From positions 62,001 through 126,000 of the forward strand of contig NZ_BBYA01000008.1 of the NCBI RefSeq assembly GCF_001050275.1: a DNA stretch of 64,000 nt, given 5' to 3'. The notes under the pieces were generated by a model. The model had not been told where the DNA came from and searched no databases. It saw nothing but the letters and a program-made list of their open reading frames with translations. This document shows positions 7,914-15,767 of the stretch, one piece after another. The translations under genes and the position numbers were made by a program. How positions within the stretch are numbered: position 1 is the first letter of the stretch; every line of letters begins with the position of its first letter. Origin of the DNA: Leptolinea tardivitalis. GTDB lineage: Bacteria; Chloroflexota; Anaerolineae; Anaerolineales; Anaerolineaceae.

Positions 7914-8372
7914 CTATTCCCCCGGACCGGGCTGGTAATGCCCTTCGATCCATTCCTGCCCGTTGGGTCCCACTTCTTTTTTCCACACAGGGACGATTTC
8001 TTTCAGGCGGTCAATGCCGTAATGGGCGGCGTCAAACACGCCGGTGTCGCGGTGGGCTGCCGTGCAGGCAATGATCACCGTGGGAGTCTGCGGCGTCAAC
8101 TTGCCGATGCGCTGCACAATGACAATCCCTTCCACTGACGGCCAGCGTTCGCGGATTTCATCAGCCACCTGTTTCATTTTGGCTTCCGCCATGGGTTTAT
8201 AGGCTTCGTATTCCAGGTAAGAGGTGGCGCGGTTCTCCCGCGCGGTTTCCCCGCGAACAATGCCGGCAAAGATGGCGGCCGCCCCGGTGGAGGGCAGGGT
8301 GATCTGTGCGAGCAGGTCATTGATGTCCAACACGTCTTCTGTGATCTGGAAAATCAGGGGGAAGTCAGCCAT
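7914..8372 (-). CDS. moaE: Molybdopterin synthase catalytic subunit MoaE
   Basis: MoaE binds two MoaD molecules and inserts two sulfurs into precursor Z to make molybdopterin, the dithiolene shared by Mo and W enzymes. The 152-residue protein has the family blocks AAIFAGIVRGETA, LEYEAYKPMAEAKM and, near the end, AAHRDTGVFDAAHYGIDRL with the catalytic-lysine region KEIVPVWKKE. It is the last gene of the tup-moa operon, 3 bases after moaC. Confidence 0.97.
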   Translation of the reverse strand: MADFPLIFQITEDVLDINDLLAQITLPSTGAAAIFAGIVRGETARENRATSYLEYEAYKPMAEAKMKQVADEIRERWPSVEGIVIVQRIGKLTPQTPTVIIACTAAHRDTGVFDAAHYGIDRLKEIVPVWKKEVGPNGQEWIEGHYQPGPGE

Positions 8373-8375
8373 GGT

Positions 8376-8867
8376 CTACTCCAACGATTCGTTGACGACA
8401 TCACCGGAAACTCCGCCGTGTTTTTCGATGAGGCGGATGTTTTCAATGTGCATGGTCTTCTCGACGGCTTTGGCCATGTCATAGATGGTCAGGGCGGCCA
8501 CGCTGACGGCGGTCAGGGCTTCCATTTCAACACCGGTCTTGCCGGTCACCTTCACAGTGGCCGTGATAATCACACCGGGCAGGGCATCTTCAAACTCAAA
8601 AGCGATATCCACCTTTGTGACCGGCAGCGGATGGCAGAGGGGGATCAGCTCGGAGGTGCGTTTGGCAGCCTGAATGCCGGCAATCTGCGCCACGGTGAGC
8701 ACGTCGCCTTTTTTCATCTGTCCGGCGCGGATCAATGCCAGCGTTTCCGGTTTCATGCGAATTTCACCCCGGGCGACAGCCGTGCGGGCGGTATCGGGCT
8801 TTGCGCTCACATCTACCATACGGGCGTTTCCGTGTTCGTCAATATGCGAGAGTTGCGGACTCATCAT
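8376..8867 (-). CDS. moaC: Cyclic pyranopterin monophosphate synthase MoaC
   Basis: MoaC acts after MoaA to close the cyclic pyranopterin phosphate ring. The 163-residue protein has the hallmarks [35 protein letters not shown] and the C-terminal KHGGVSGD (the usual family form is K-S/G-GG-K-S-G). Two adjacent ATGs are possible starts. It lies between moaA (17-base gap) and moaE. Confidence 0.97.
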   Translation of the reverse strand: MMSPQLSHIDEHGNARMVDVSAKPDTARTAVARGEIRMKPETLALIRAGQMKKGDVLTVAQIAGIQAAKRTSELIPLCHPLPVTKVDIAFEFEDALPGVIITATVKVTGKTGVEMEALTAVSVAALTIYDMAKAVEKTMHIENIRLIEKHGGVSGDVVNESLE

Positions 8868-8884
8868 CCATCCTTATACCCCGG

Positions 8885-9871
8885 TCATCCGCCGATCTGT
8901 GACATGCAGCGGGAATCCGGACAGTTATGTTCTTCCAGTTTATGGCCTCTGGGTTTTTCTTCCACGGCCTTTTGAATAAACAATTTGAGGTCAGCCCCTG
9001 ATTTTAACGCGTCACGGACAGAGATTTCTTTGTCCACCAGCAGGCACGAGCGCAGACGGCCGTCGGCAGTCAGGCGAAGGCGGTTGCAGCGGGCGCAGAA
9101 ATGCTCACCCAGCGGGGCGATGAAGCCTACCGTTCCGGCTGCTCCGGGGATGCGGAACATCCTCTCCGGCCCGGCATTGGGAGGCGTCGCTTCGGGAACC
9201 AGGGAAAGGTCTGCCAGCTTCTCATGCATGGTCTGGACGGAAACATATCTCTGATCCACCGGCGGAAAGCCGCCGCCCCAGTCCTGGCTGTTCGCCACCG
9301 GCATCAATTCGATAAACCGGATGTGCCACGGATGGTCAATGGACAGCCGTGCCAGCTCTGGAATTTCGTCATCATTGAAACCGCCAACCACTACGGTGTT
9401 GAGTTTCAATGGCAGAAGGCCGGCTTTTTCGGCGGCCAGAATACCCTGCCAGGCCTGGTCGAAATCACCAAAACGCGTGACCCGGCGGTATTTTTCCGGG
9501 TGGAGTGTATCGAGGCTGATGTTGACTCGTTTTAGACCGGCATCCGCCAGCGGCCCAGCCAGTTTGCCGAGCAAAATAGCATTCGATGTAAGGCTCAGGT
9601 CCTCAATTCCTGGGATGGCGGCGATCTGTGCCGTGATTTCTAGAATATCCGGGTTGACGAGCGGTTCCCCGCCGGTGAGCCGGATTTTGGTGATCCCCAG
9701 TGCTGCCGCGACTCTGGCCAGACGAATGAAGTCATCTTTGGTGAGGCGTTGATCATCGGGGATCCAGTCCAGACCTGATGCCGGCTGGCAATACGCGCAG
9801 CGCAGGTTACAACGGTCTGTAATGGACATCCTCAAATAGGTGATAGCCCGGCCGTAATGGTCAATTAACAT
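8885..9871 (-). CDS. moaA: GTP 3',8-cyclase MoaA (radical SAM)
   Basis: The first committed enzyme of pyranopterin synthesis, converting GTP to 3',8-cyclo-GTP. The 328-residue protein has the N-terminal radical SAM cluster motif CNLRCAYC (about residues 21-28), the SAM-binding LTGGEP, and the C-terminal second-cluster motif with CARCNRLRLT and RSCLL. It ends in Gly-Gly, the functional MoaA tail. Its position in the tupABC-moa operon ties the pathway to tungstate uptake. Confidence 0.98.
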   Translation of the reverse strand: MLIDHYGRAITYLRMSITDRCNLRCAYCQPASGLDWIPDDQRLTKDDFIRLARVAAALGITKIRLTGGEPLVNPDILEITAQIAAIPGIEDLSLTSNAILLGKLAGPLADAGLKRVNISLDTLHPEKYRRVTRFGDFDQAWQGILAAEKAGLLPLKLNTVVVGGFNDDEIPELARLSIDHPWHIRFIELMPVANSQDWGGGFPPVDQRYVSVQTMHEKLADLSLVPEATPPNAGPERMFRIPGAAGTVGFIAPLGEHFCARCNRLRLTADGRLRSCLLVDKEISVRDALKSGADLKLFIQKAVEEKPRGHKLEEHNCPDSRCMSQIGG

Positions 9872-9961
9872 GGTTTATCTGTCTTCCATACCGAAAAAAA
9901 CTGGTCAATTTCTTTCAACTCTGTCCTTTTATCTGGCATATCCCTGACAGAATGGCAGTCT

Positions 9962-10288
9962 CTATCCACCGCTGACCGGAGGAAAGAGCGCAATCTCATC
10001 ATCGGGGTGGATAATCTGCCCGGGAGATGCATACGTCTGGTTGATGGAAATCAGCAGGTTGTGTGAAAAGGGTTTCAATTCCGGGTACTGGACAAACAGG
10101 TTCTGCAGGAAGGTGGATACATTGGTCTCTTCGGTCACCTGAACTTTGACCTGATTTTTACCCACGCGTTCTTTTAAAGACGCAAACAATAAAACGTTCA
10201 GTTCAAAAGATGTATCAGGCACGCACAACTCGATATATCCGGGATTTTTATCAATGTTTTCACCGATATTTCCGATAATTTTAACCAT
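9962..10288 (-). CDS. moaD: MoaD/ThiS-family sulfur carrier, with N-terminal extension
   Basis: The C-terminal ~78 residues form a ubiquitin-like MoaD domain (LNVLLFASLKERVG ... DDEIALFPPVSGG), ending in the Gly-Gly that is thiocarboxylated and donates sulfur to MoaE. About 28 extra residues precede the normal start. No alternative ATG exists inside, so the extension is either real or the start is a rarer codon. It belongs to the tup-moa operon. A second MoaD-family gene sits with the aldehyde oxidoreductase at 22297-22572. Confidence 0.88.
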   Translation of the reverse strand: MVKIIGNIGENIDKNPGYIELCVPDTSFELNVLLFASLKERVGKNQVKVQVTEETNVSTFLQNLFVQYPELKPFSHNLLISINQTYASPGQIIHPDDEIALFPPVSGG

Positions 10289-10356
10289 AATTCTGTCCAG
10301 ATTGTTTTTTTTGATACCTTCCTTACAAAATCAATAACAATGTCACCCAGATTCGA

Positions 10357-11448
10357 TTACAAATTGGCACTCTTTGCCGGAAGCAGATGGATGGCGGATG
10401 CCTTGAACACGGCGTACACCTGCCTGCCCACGTCCAGGCCCAATTCCTGCACAGAAGGGCGGGTCACCAGGGCGATCAACCGGATGCCGGAATCCATTTC
10501 CACCCGGATGAGCGATCCCTGATGGACCATGCTGGTAATCCGGCACAGCAGTCGGTTGCGGGCGGTTGAAGGGCGGATCTCTTCTTCCGCCGTATAAAGG
10601 GTGATATCTTCCGGTCTCAGGCAGATGAATACAGATGATCCAACCGGCAGGTTACCGACACTTTCCACGATTGTATTGCCCGATTTGATGGAGACAATGT
10701 TCTCGTTTGCCTGAGCGACCACTCCGGGGATGATGTTTTCCACTCCCATAAATGCAGCCACTTCCGGTGTTTTGGGGTGGTTGAAAATAGTCTGCACGGG
10801 GCCGATCTGGTGCAGGTCTCCACCGAACATCACGGCTACACGGTCGCCAATGGTCAGGGCTTCATCAATATCATGGGTGACATACATGCAGGTCTGGCTG
10901 GTTTTAGAGAGAACGCCGCGTAAATCATCCAGCAATTCCTGCCGGGTAGGGGCATCCACCGCGCTGAAGGGTTCATCCATGAGAATCAGTTCAGTCTCCA
11001 GACAAAAGGCCCGTGCCAGGCTGACCCGCTGCGCTTCACCGCCCGAAAGGACTCTGGCCTGCCGGTCTTTGATATGGGAAATGTGCAATAAGTCCATCCA
11101 GCGGTCAACCCGCTCGTATGTTTCTTTTCTGGATAGACCCCGAAAGGACAGACCCGTGGCAATGTTGTTTCTCACCGTATCTGTGAGCAGAAGAGGTGAT
11201 TGGAACACCGTGCTGACTTTTCGCCGGTATTCCAGATCGCTCAACCGGGAGAAACCAGAAAACCGAACCGATCCGGATGTCGGCTTGATCAGGCCGGCAG
11301 CTGCCTGCAGAAGGGTACTCTTTCCGGCACCGTTGGGGCCCAGCAGAACAAGCACTTCATTCCTGTTTACGTCAAGTTCCGGCAAATTCAAAATCCGGTT
11401 CTGGCCGGCCATGATTGCAAGATTGCGTATTTCCAGTAGAGTATCCAC
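10357..11448 (-). CDS. tupC: Tungstate ABC transporter ATP-binding protein
   Basis: ATPase of the oxyanion importer. It has Walker A GPNGAGKST, signature LSGGEAQRVSLARA and Walker B LILMDEP, then a C-terminal extension of ~110 residues with a TOBE/Mop-like oxyanion-binding module (VYAVFKASAIHLL at the end), as in ModC/WtpC proteins. I place the start at GTG 11446-11448, 1 base after the tupB stop. The longer frame to 11508 would overlap tupB by 59 bases. The C-terminal Mop-like part may give feedback inhibition by tungstate or molybdate. Confidence 0.92.
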   Translation of the reverse strand: MDTLLEIRNLAIMAGQNRILNLPELDVNRNEVLVLLGPNGAGKSTLLQAAAGLIKPTSGSVRFSGFSRLSDLEYRRKVSTVFQSPLLLTDTVRNNIATGLSFRGLSRKETYERVDRWMDLLHISHIKDRQARVLSGGEAQRVSLARAFCLETELILMDEPFSAVDAPTRQELLDDLRGVLSKTSQTCMYVTHDIDEALTIGDRVAVMFGGDLHQIGPVQTIFNHPKTPEVAAFMGVENIIPGVVAQANENIVSIKSGNTIVESVGNLPVGSSVFICLRPEDITLYTAEEEIRPSTARNRLLCRITSMVHQGSLIRVEMDSGIRLIALVTRPSVQELGLDVGRQVYAVFKASAIHLLPAKSANL

Positions 11449-11449
11449 G

Positions 11450-12142
11450 TCAGCGGTTCCGTTGTTGAATGGTGGTGAGACCCAGGTTGACCAGGAAAGC
11501 AATGCCAATCAGGATGATGCTGAGGGCAATGGCGGAGGCAAATACCCCGCGGCTGGTTTCCAGAACAATGGCTGTTGTCAACACACGGGTGTGGCCTTCC
11601 AGATTGCCGCCCACCATCATCGAGGCGCCCACTTCGGATATTACGCTGCCAAAGGCGGCAATGATCGCGGCGAACATTGGCAGACGGGCTTCTTTCCACA
11701 GCACCAGCACCATCTGGATTTTTGATGCACCCAGACCAAGCATCTGGATGCGCAGACGGGGGTCGAGCTGCTGCAACGCGCTGATAATCAGGCCTGCCGC
11801 CACCGGGAAAGAGATCAATACCTGGGCAATGACAATGGCTGTGGGGGTGTAGATCAGGTGGAGGTCGCCAAGAGGACCGCTTCGCCATAAAAATATGGAG
11901 ACGATCAGGCCGACGACTACAGGAGGCAGCGCCATGCCGGTATTGATCACGCTGATCCAGAAACGCTTTGTCGGAAAGTTCACCAGCGCCAGGAATGTGC
12001 CGATCGGCAGCCCCAGAAGCAGGCTGATAATGGTGGCCAGCCCCGATACCTGTAAAGAAAGCAGGGTGATCCGGATTACTTCCGGATCACCCTGGATTAA
12101 TAGTTGAAACGCTTTAACGATACCGTCAACTAAATTCTGCAT
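11450..12142 (-). CDS. tupB: Tungstate ABC transporter permease
   Basis: A 230-residue inner-membrane permease with about five to six hydrophobic helices. It has the coupling-loop EAA-type motif (MLGLGASKIQMVLVLWKEARLP), which contacts the ATPase. The segment ISEVGASMMVGGNLEGHTRVLTTAIVLETSRG is characteristic of TupB/WtpB-type permeases. It lies between tupA (6-base gap) and tupC. Confidence 0.93.
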   Translation of the reverse strand: MQNLVDGIVKAFQLLIQGDPEVIRITLLSLQVSGLATIISLLLGLPIGTFLALVNFPTKRFWISVINTGMALPPVVVGLIVSIFLWRSGPLGDLHLIYTPTAIVIAQVLISFPVAAGLIISALQQLDPRLRIQMLGLGASKIQMVLVLWKEARLPMFAAIIAAFGSVISEVGASMMVGGNLEGHTRVLTTAIVLETSRGVFASAIALSIILIGIAFLVNLGLTTIQQRNR

Positions 12143-12148
12143 TACGCG

Positions 12149-13150
12149 CTATTTTACTTCATCCTCAGCTTTGCCGGCATCCGCAATAAACAGTGCCTGG
12201 CCGTATTTATCTTTACCAAATTCTGCGATCAATTTCTGGGTATCGGCAGAGACCATCCAATCGGCGAAGGCTTTGCCGCCGGTGTAATTGATCTTCGGCC
12301 ATTTTTCTGGATTGACGGTAATGACATGGTAGATGTTCAGCAGGGCTTTGTCACCTTCGTAGAGGATCTCAAGGTCGAGGGTGTCTTTCATGGAAAGGTA
12401 AGTGGCGCGGTCGGTGAAGGTATATCCGGCTTTTTCAGATGCAATGCGCAGGGTATCGCCCATACCCTGGCCGGTTTTCAGATACCAGTCGCCTTCAGGG
12501 GTGATTTTGGCAGATTTCCAGAGGGCTAATTCAGCCTTGTTTGTACCAGAATCATCGCCGCGGGAAACGAAGGTGGATTTGGATTCGGAGATGGCTTTGT
12601 AGGCATCAACTGTCGAAGCGCTGCCTTTGATTTTCGCCGGGTCAGCTTTGGGGCCAACGATGATGAAATCATTGTGCATAACCAGCATACGTTCCTTGCC
12701 GAAACCACCGTCCATGTATTCTTTTTCAGAGGCGGGGGCATGTACGAGCAGAACATCAGCATTGCCTTCTTTGCCCATGGTCAGAGCCTGACCTGTGCCA
12801 ACAGCCACCATCTTGACGGTATAGCCGGACGCTTTTTCGAAAACAGGCAGCAGAACATCCAACAGGCCGGAGTCGCGGGTGCTGGTCGTGGTGGCCAGAA
12901 TAATTTCTTTGCTGGTGGAGGCATCCGGGCGGGCGGTGGGTGCTTCCGTGGCGGCAGCAGGTTTAGCGGCGGCTTCGGTTGGGGCGGCAGCCGGGGCTTT
13001 CGTGTCAGCAGGTTTGGCGGCGGCCTCGGTTGGGGCAGCAGCGGCGGGGGCTTCTGCGGCGGGTGCAGGGGTGACGGCGGGTGCGCAGGCAGCCAGTGCC
13101 ATGCTCAGCAACATACAAACACTGACAAACGACAATAATCTTATCTTCAT
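12149..13150 (-). CDS. tupA: Tungstate-binding lipoprotein TupA
   Basis: Extracytoplasmic solute receptor for tungstate. The ATG at 13150 has a good AGGAGA site. The signal peptide ends in a lipobox (LAAC, Cys22), followed by an Ala/Pro/Thr-rich linker of ~65 residues. The mature domain opens with the TupA signature ILATTTSTRDSGLLD, whose TTTS residues bind the oxyanion in characterised TupA proteins. VGTGQAL, ADVLLVHAP, RGDDSGT and NIYHVI blocks follow. This separates it from ModA (molybdate) and points to tungsten as the metal of this locus. It is the first gene of a seven-gene operon down to moaE. Confidence 0.95.
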   Translation of the reverse strand: MKIRLLSFVSVCMLLSMALAACAPAVTPAPAAEAPAAAAPTEAAAKPADTKAPAAAPTEAAAKPAAATEAPTARPDASTSKEIILATTTSTRDSGLLDVLLPVFEKASGYTVKMVAVGTGQALTMGKEGNADVLLVHAPASEKEYMDGGFGKERMLVMHNDFIIVGPKADPAKIKGSASTVDAYKAISESKSTFVSRGDDSGTNKAELALWKSAKITPEGDWYLKTGQGMGDTLRIASEKAGYTFTDRATYLSMKDTLDLEILYEGDKALLNIYHVITVNPEKWPKINYTGGKAFADWMVSADTQKLIAEFGKDKYGQALFIADAGKAEDEVK

Positions 13151-13215
13151 TTTTTCTCCTGATATCCTGAACAATATGATGTTTCTTTTCAACTAAACAG
13201 TCCGGGAATAATTTG

Positions 13216-13244
13216 ATTATTCGCTAATGTCTATCCTTTTTCAA
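13216..13244 (-). promoter_or_regulatory. Probable promoter of the tupABC-moaDACE operon
   Basis: On the minus strand TTGAAA (13239-13244), a 17-bp spacer and AATAAT (13216-13221) give a plausible sigma-A promoter with a leader of about 60 bases. The 16-bp AT-rich repeat at 13245-13260 abuts its -35 side. Confidence 0.55.
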
Positions 13245-13285
13245 CTGTATAATTGTATAGAAACATTAATACATATAATATACAC
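13245..13285. promoter_or_regulatory. Candidate operator region between tupA and the GntR regulator
   Basis: On the + strand TGTATAAT (13246-13253) is followed at once by TGTATAGA (13254-13261), and a further inverted TATAC element lies at 13279-13284. The cluster sits immediately upstream of the tupA -35 box, where an activator or repressor would act. Read on the minus strand it starts CTATAC, the same half-site as the palindrome before the aldehyde oxidoreductase operon. Assignment to the GntR protein is inferred. Confidence 0.4.
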
Positions 13286-13354
13286 GTGAAGAAAAACTGT
13301 GTCAATATTCTGAATACATCTGACAGACTCCAGACACTATAATGGATTGAAATC

Positions 13355-14449
13355 ATGGATGAAGAAAAATACCAGTACATTCAAATAGCAGCTTCCATAC
13401 GGCGTGATATCTATAACGGACTGTATAAAACCGGCGATCTTTTGCCTTCCTTGCGGTCACTGTCGGAAACCTGGCACTGCACCCTCGGAACAGCCCAGCG
13501 TGCATACCAGAAACTGGCTGATGAAGGTCTGGTGACCAGCCATATCGGCAAGGGGACCCGAGTGCTGGGCGTGGTGCCTGTCCAGCCGATGGATTCCCTC
13601 CGGCGGGCGAGCCTTGTCAACCTTGCCGAAAAATTTCTTATTGAAATCCTGACGTCAGGATACACTCCTGCAGAAGTCGAAGATGCCTTTCGAGCAGCTC
13701 TTGAACGCTGGAGAACGGTTTCACGTTCGCAGATTATTGTGAATCAGCAGGTTATTCGTTTTGCCGGCAGCCATGACCCTATGGTGGCCTGGATTGCCAC
13801 CCACTTCACCGATATCACCACAAGCTACGACCTGAATATCAATTTCTCCGGCAGCCTCGCCGGGTTGATGGCATTGGCTGATGGGAAGGCCGATATTGCC
13901 GGGTCCCATCTCTGGGATCGTGAAACAGAAACGTACAACACTCCGGTTCTTAAGAGCCTTTTCCCCGGCGAGAAAATGGTGCTCATCACCATGGCCCACC
14001 GCCGGATAGGATGGTTGCTTGGACAGGGTAACCCGAAGAATTTTCATTCGATCCATGATCTGACCCGGCCGGACATCCATTTTGTAAACCGGCATGCCGG
14101 ATCAGGCACACGGGTGTTCCTGGATGCCCTGTTGAATAAAAACCAGATCGATCCCGCCCTCATACATGGCTACAATAATCAGAAGACCAACCATGCGGAA
14201 ATTGCCCTTGAGATTTCAGAGGGAAAGGCTGACGTTGGCCTGGGGTTGGAAGCCGCGGCCAAAGCCTATAACCTGGAGTTTATATTTGAAAACCTGGAAT
14301 GCTATGACCTCATCGTCAGGGAAAAGACGTTTTATACAAAACCCATGCAAGAGTTGGTCGCCTGGCTGAAAACCGAGCAGTTCCTTCAGATTCTAAATAG
14401 TCTGGGCGGGTATGAGTGCAAGAATTGCGGAGAAGTACGCTGGTCGTGA
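13355..14449 (+). CDS. GntR-type regulator with C-terminal PBP-like (molybdate/tungstate-type) sensor domain
   Basis: Residues ~1-75 are a YtrA/GntR winged helix (QIAASIRRDIYNGLYKTGDLLPSLRSL ... AQRAYQKLADEGLV). From ~125 to the end the protein is a periplasmic-binding-protein-like domain without a signal peptide (GSHDP, AGSHLWDRET, GQGNPKN, NRHAGSGTRVFLD, ADVGLGLEAAAKAY). The same module is fused to MoeA at 29086-31047. It is transcribed divergently from tupA and should sense an oxyanion or pterin-cofactor state to control the tungsten genes. TATAAT at 13338-13343 leaves at most a very short leader. The stop lies 4 bases from the convergent moeB-like gene. Confidence 0.88.
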   Translation: MDEEKYQYIQIAASIRRDIYNGLYKTGDLLPSLRSLSETWHCTLGTAQRAYQKLADEGLVTSHIGKGTRVLGVVPVQPMDSLRRASLVNLAEKFLIEILTSGYTPAEVEDAFRAALERWRTVSRSQIIVNQQVIRFAGSHDPMVAWIATHFTDITTSYDLNINFSGSLAGLMALADGKADIAGSHLWDRETETYNTPVLKSLFPGEKMVLITMAHRRIGWLLGQGNPKNFHSIHDLTRPDIHFVNRHAGSGTRVFLDALLNKNQIDPALIHGYNNQKTNHAEIALEISEGKADVGLGLEAAAKAYNLEFIFENLECYDLIVREKTFYTKPMQELVAWLKTEQFLQILNSLGGYECKNCGEVRWS

Positions 14450-14453
14450 AAGC

Positions 14454-15596
14454 CTAATACTGAAATGCACCCGGCTGGTATTGCGATACCCAGGCATTGA
14501 TCCCGCCAGTCAGGTTTTTTACACGGGGAAAACCGGCGGAATGTAAAATCTCAACAGCCCGCGCTGACCGTCTGCCTGTGCGGCAAAAGACAACAATCTC
14601 CTTTTGCCTGTCCAATTCATCCAGCCGGTCAGATAATTGTTCCAGCGGAATGTTGACAGCATTCTCCAGAGAGGAAATCTGTTGTTCAACAGGTGACCGG
14701 ACATCCAACAGAAGAGGGGGTACTGGTTTTTGCAGAGCTTCAGCCAGATCGGATGGTGTGATCCTTTCATCAGGCGATAACGAGAAAAGGGTGGCATCAC
14801 CGCAAGATTGTGTTGAATCTAACAGTGATTTGATGGACGGTGTTTGCCCGCATACTTCACAATTTGCCTGTTTAGGGAAGGCAATCCGTTGGAAGGAAGT
14901 CTCCAATGCATCGTAAATCATCAATTGGCCGACCAGTGGAGATCCTATCCCCAGGGCGAGTTTTATCGCTTCTGTGGCCATCATGGTGCCGATCACACCG
15001 GGTAAAATCCCAAAGACACCGGCATCCGAACAACTGGGGGATAGCTCGGGTGGGGGCAGCGTTGGGAAAAGGCAGCGGTAACAGGGACCGCGGCGGGAGT
15101 CAAACACGCTGACCTGACCTTCAAAACGGTAGATTGCTCCGTATACTTCCGGTTTGCCTGTTAAAACACACAGGTCATTGATCAGATAACGTGTGGCAAA
15201 ATTATCCGTGCAATCCAGGATGATGTCATAATCTCTGGCGATCCCGGCGGCCGATTCGGAATTGAAGCAGGTGCTGATGGCATTCACTTCAATGTATGGA
15301 TTTAGAGCCAACAGTTTTTCTTTTCCTGATTCCGCCTTAAGCTCACCGACATGGGCGGTATCGTGCAGTATCTGACGCTGCAAATTGGAGGCATCCACCA
15401 CATCATCATCCACCAGACCGATGCGGCCAACACCGGCGGCGGCCAGATAAAAGGCTGCCGGTGAACCCAATCCGCCTGCACCCACCAGCAACATCGAGGT
15501 TTCCTTGAGTTTTCGCTGACCGTCAAGCCCAACTTCCGGGATCATCAAATGACGGGAATACCGATAAATCTCATCCTGTGTGAAAGTCGCGCTCAT
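14454..15596 (-). CDS. moeB: MoeB/MoeZ: MoaD-activating adenylyltransferase with C-terminal rhodanese domain
   Basis: An E1-like enzyme that adenylates the MoaD (or ThiS) C-terminal glycine. Residues ~25-260 hold the ATP-binding GAGGLGSP, the SNLQRQ and DCTDNF motifs, and two zinc CxxC pairs (CYRC and CEVC). Residues ~270-380 are a rhodanese domain with active-site loop CRTGRRS, which supplies the persulfide sulfur. This two-domain MoeBR/MoeZ form activates MoaD without a separate sulfurtransferase. With two MoaD-like carriers nearby it probably serves both. Confidence 0.95.
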   Translation of the reverse strand: MSATFTQDEIYRYSRHLMIPEVGLDGQRKLKETSMLLVGAGGLGSPAAFYLAAAGVGRIGLVDDDVVDASNLQRQILHDTAHVGELKAESGKEKLLALNPYIEVNAISTCFNSESAAGIARDYDIILDCTDNFATRYLINDLCVLTGKPEVYGAIYRFEGQVSVFDSRRGPCYRCLFPTLPPPELSPSCSDAGVFGILPGVIGTMMATEAIKLALGIGSPLVGQLMIYDALETSFQRIAFPKQANCEVCGQTPSIKSLLDSTQSCGDATLFSLSPDERITPSDLAEALQKPVPPLLLDVRSPVEQQISSLENAVNIPLEQLSDRLDELDRQKEIVVFCRTGRRSARAVEILHSAGFPRVKNLTGGINAWVSQYQPGAFQY

Positions 15597-15664
15597 ACTT
15601 AATTCACTTTCAATCGTAAAATCATCTCAATGTGTTTATTATACGAAGGGAATACCGGGACGTT

Positions 15665-15710
15665 ACACCCGGAACCTGTTGAAATAATGATATCAACAGA
15701 TTCCGGGTGT
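15665..15710. other. Strong hairpin between hydrogenase operon and moeB
   Basis: ACACCCGGAACCTGTTGA (15665-15682) pairs with TCAACAGATTCCGGGTGT (15693-15710), with one mismatch. A T-run follows only on the + strand, although both flanking genes read minus. It could therefore be a processing or attenuating structure rather than a simple terminator. Confidence 0.55.
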
Positions 15711-15767
15711 TTTTATGGTCAACTTTGGGCAAAAAGCCGGTCAGGTTTCAAAGAAGCAGATAAAGTA

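Noticed and set aside
12674-13196. Gly/Ala-rich open frames on the + strand
   Set aside because: They are antisense to the Ala/Pro-rich linker of TupA, whose low-complexity codons create long open frames.
15665-15710. Simple intrinsic terminator of the hydrogenase operon
   Set aside because: The T-run is on the + strand side, opposite to the direction of both flanking genes; left as an unexplained hairpin.
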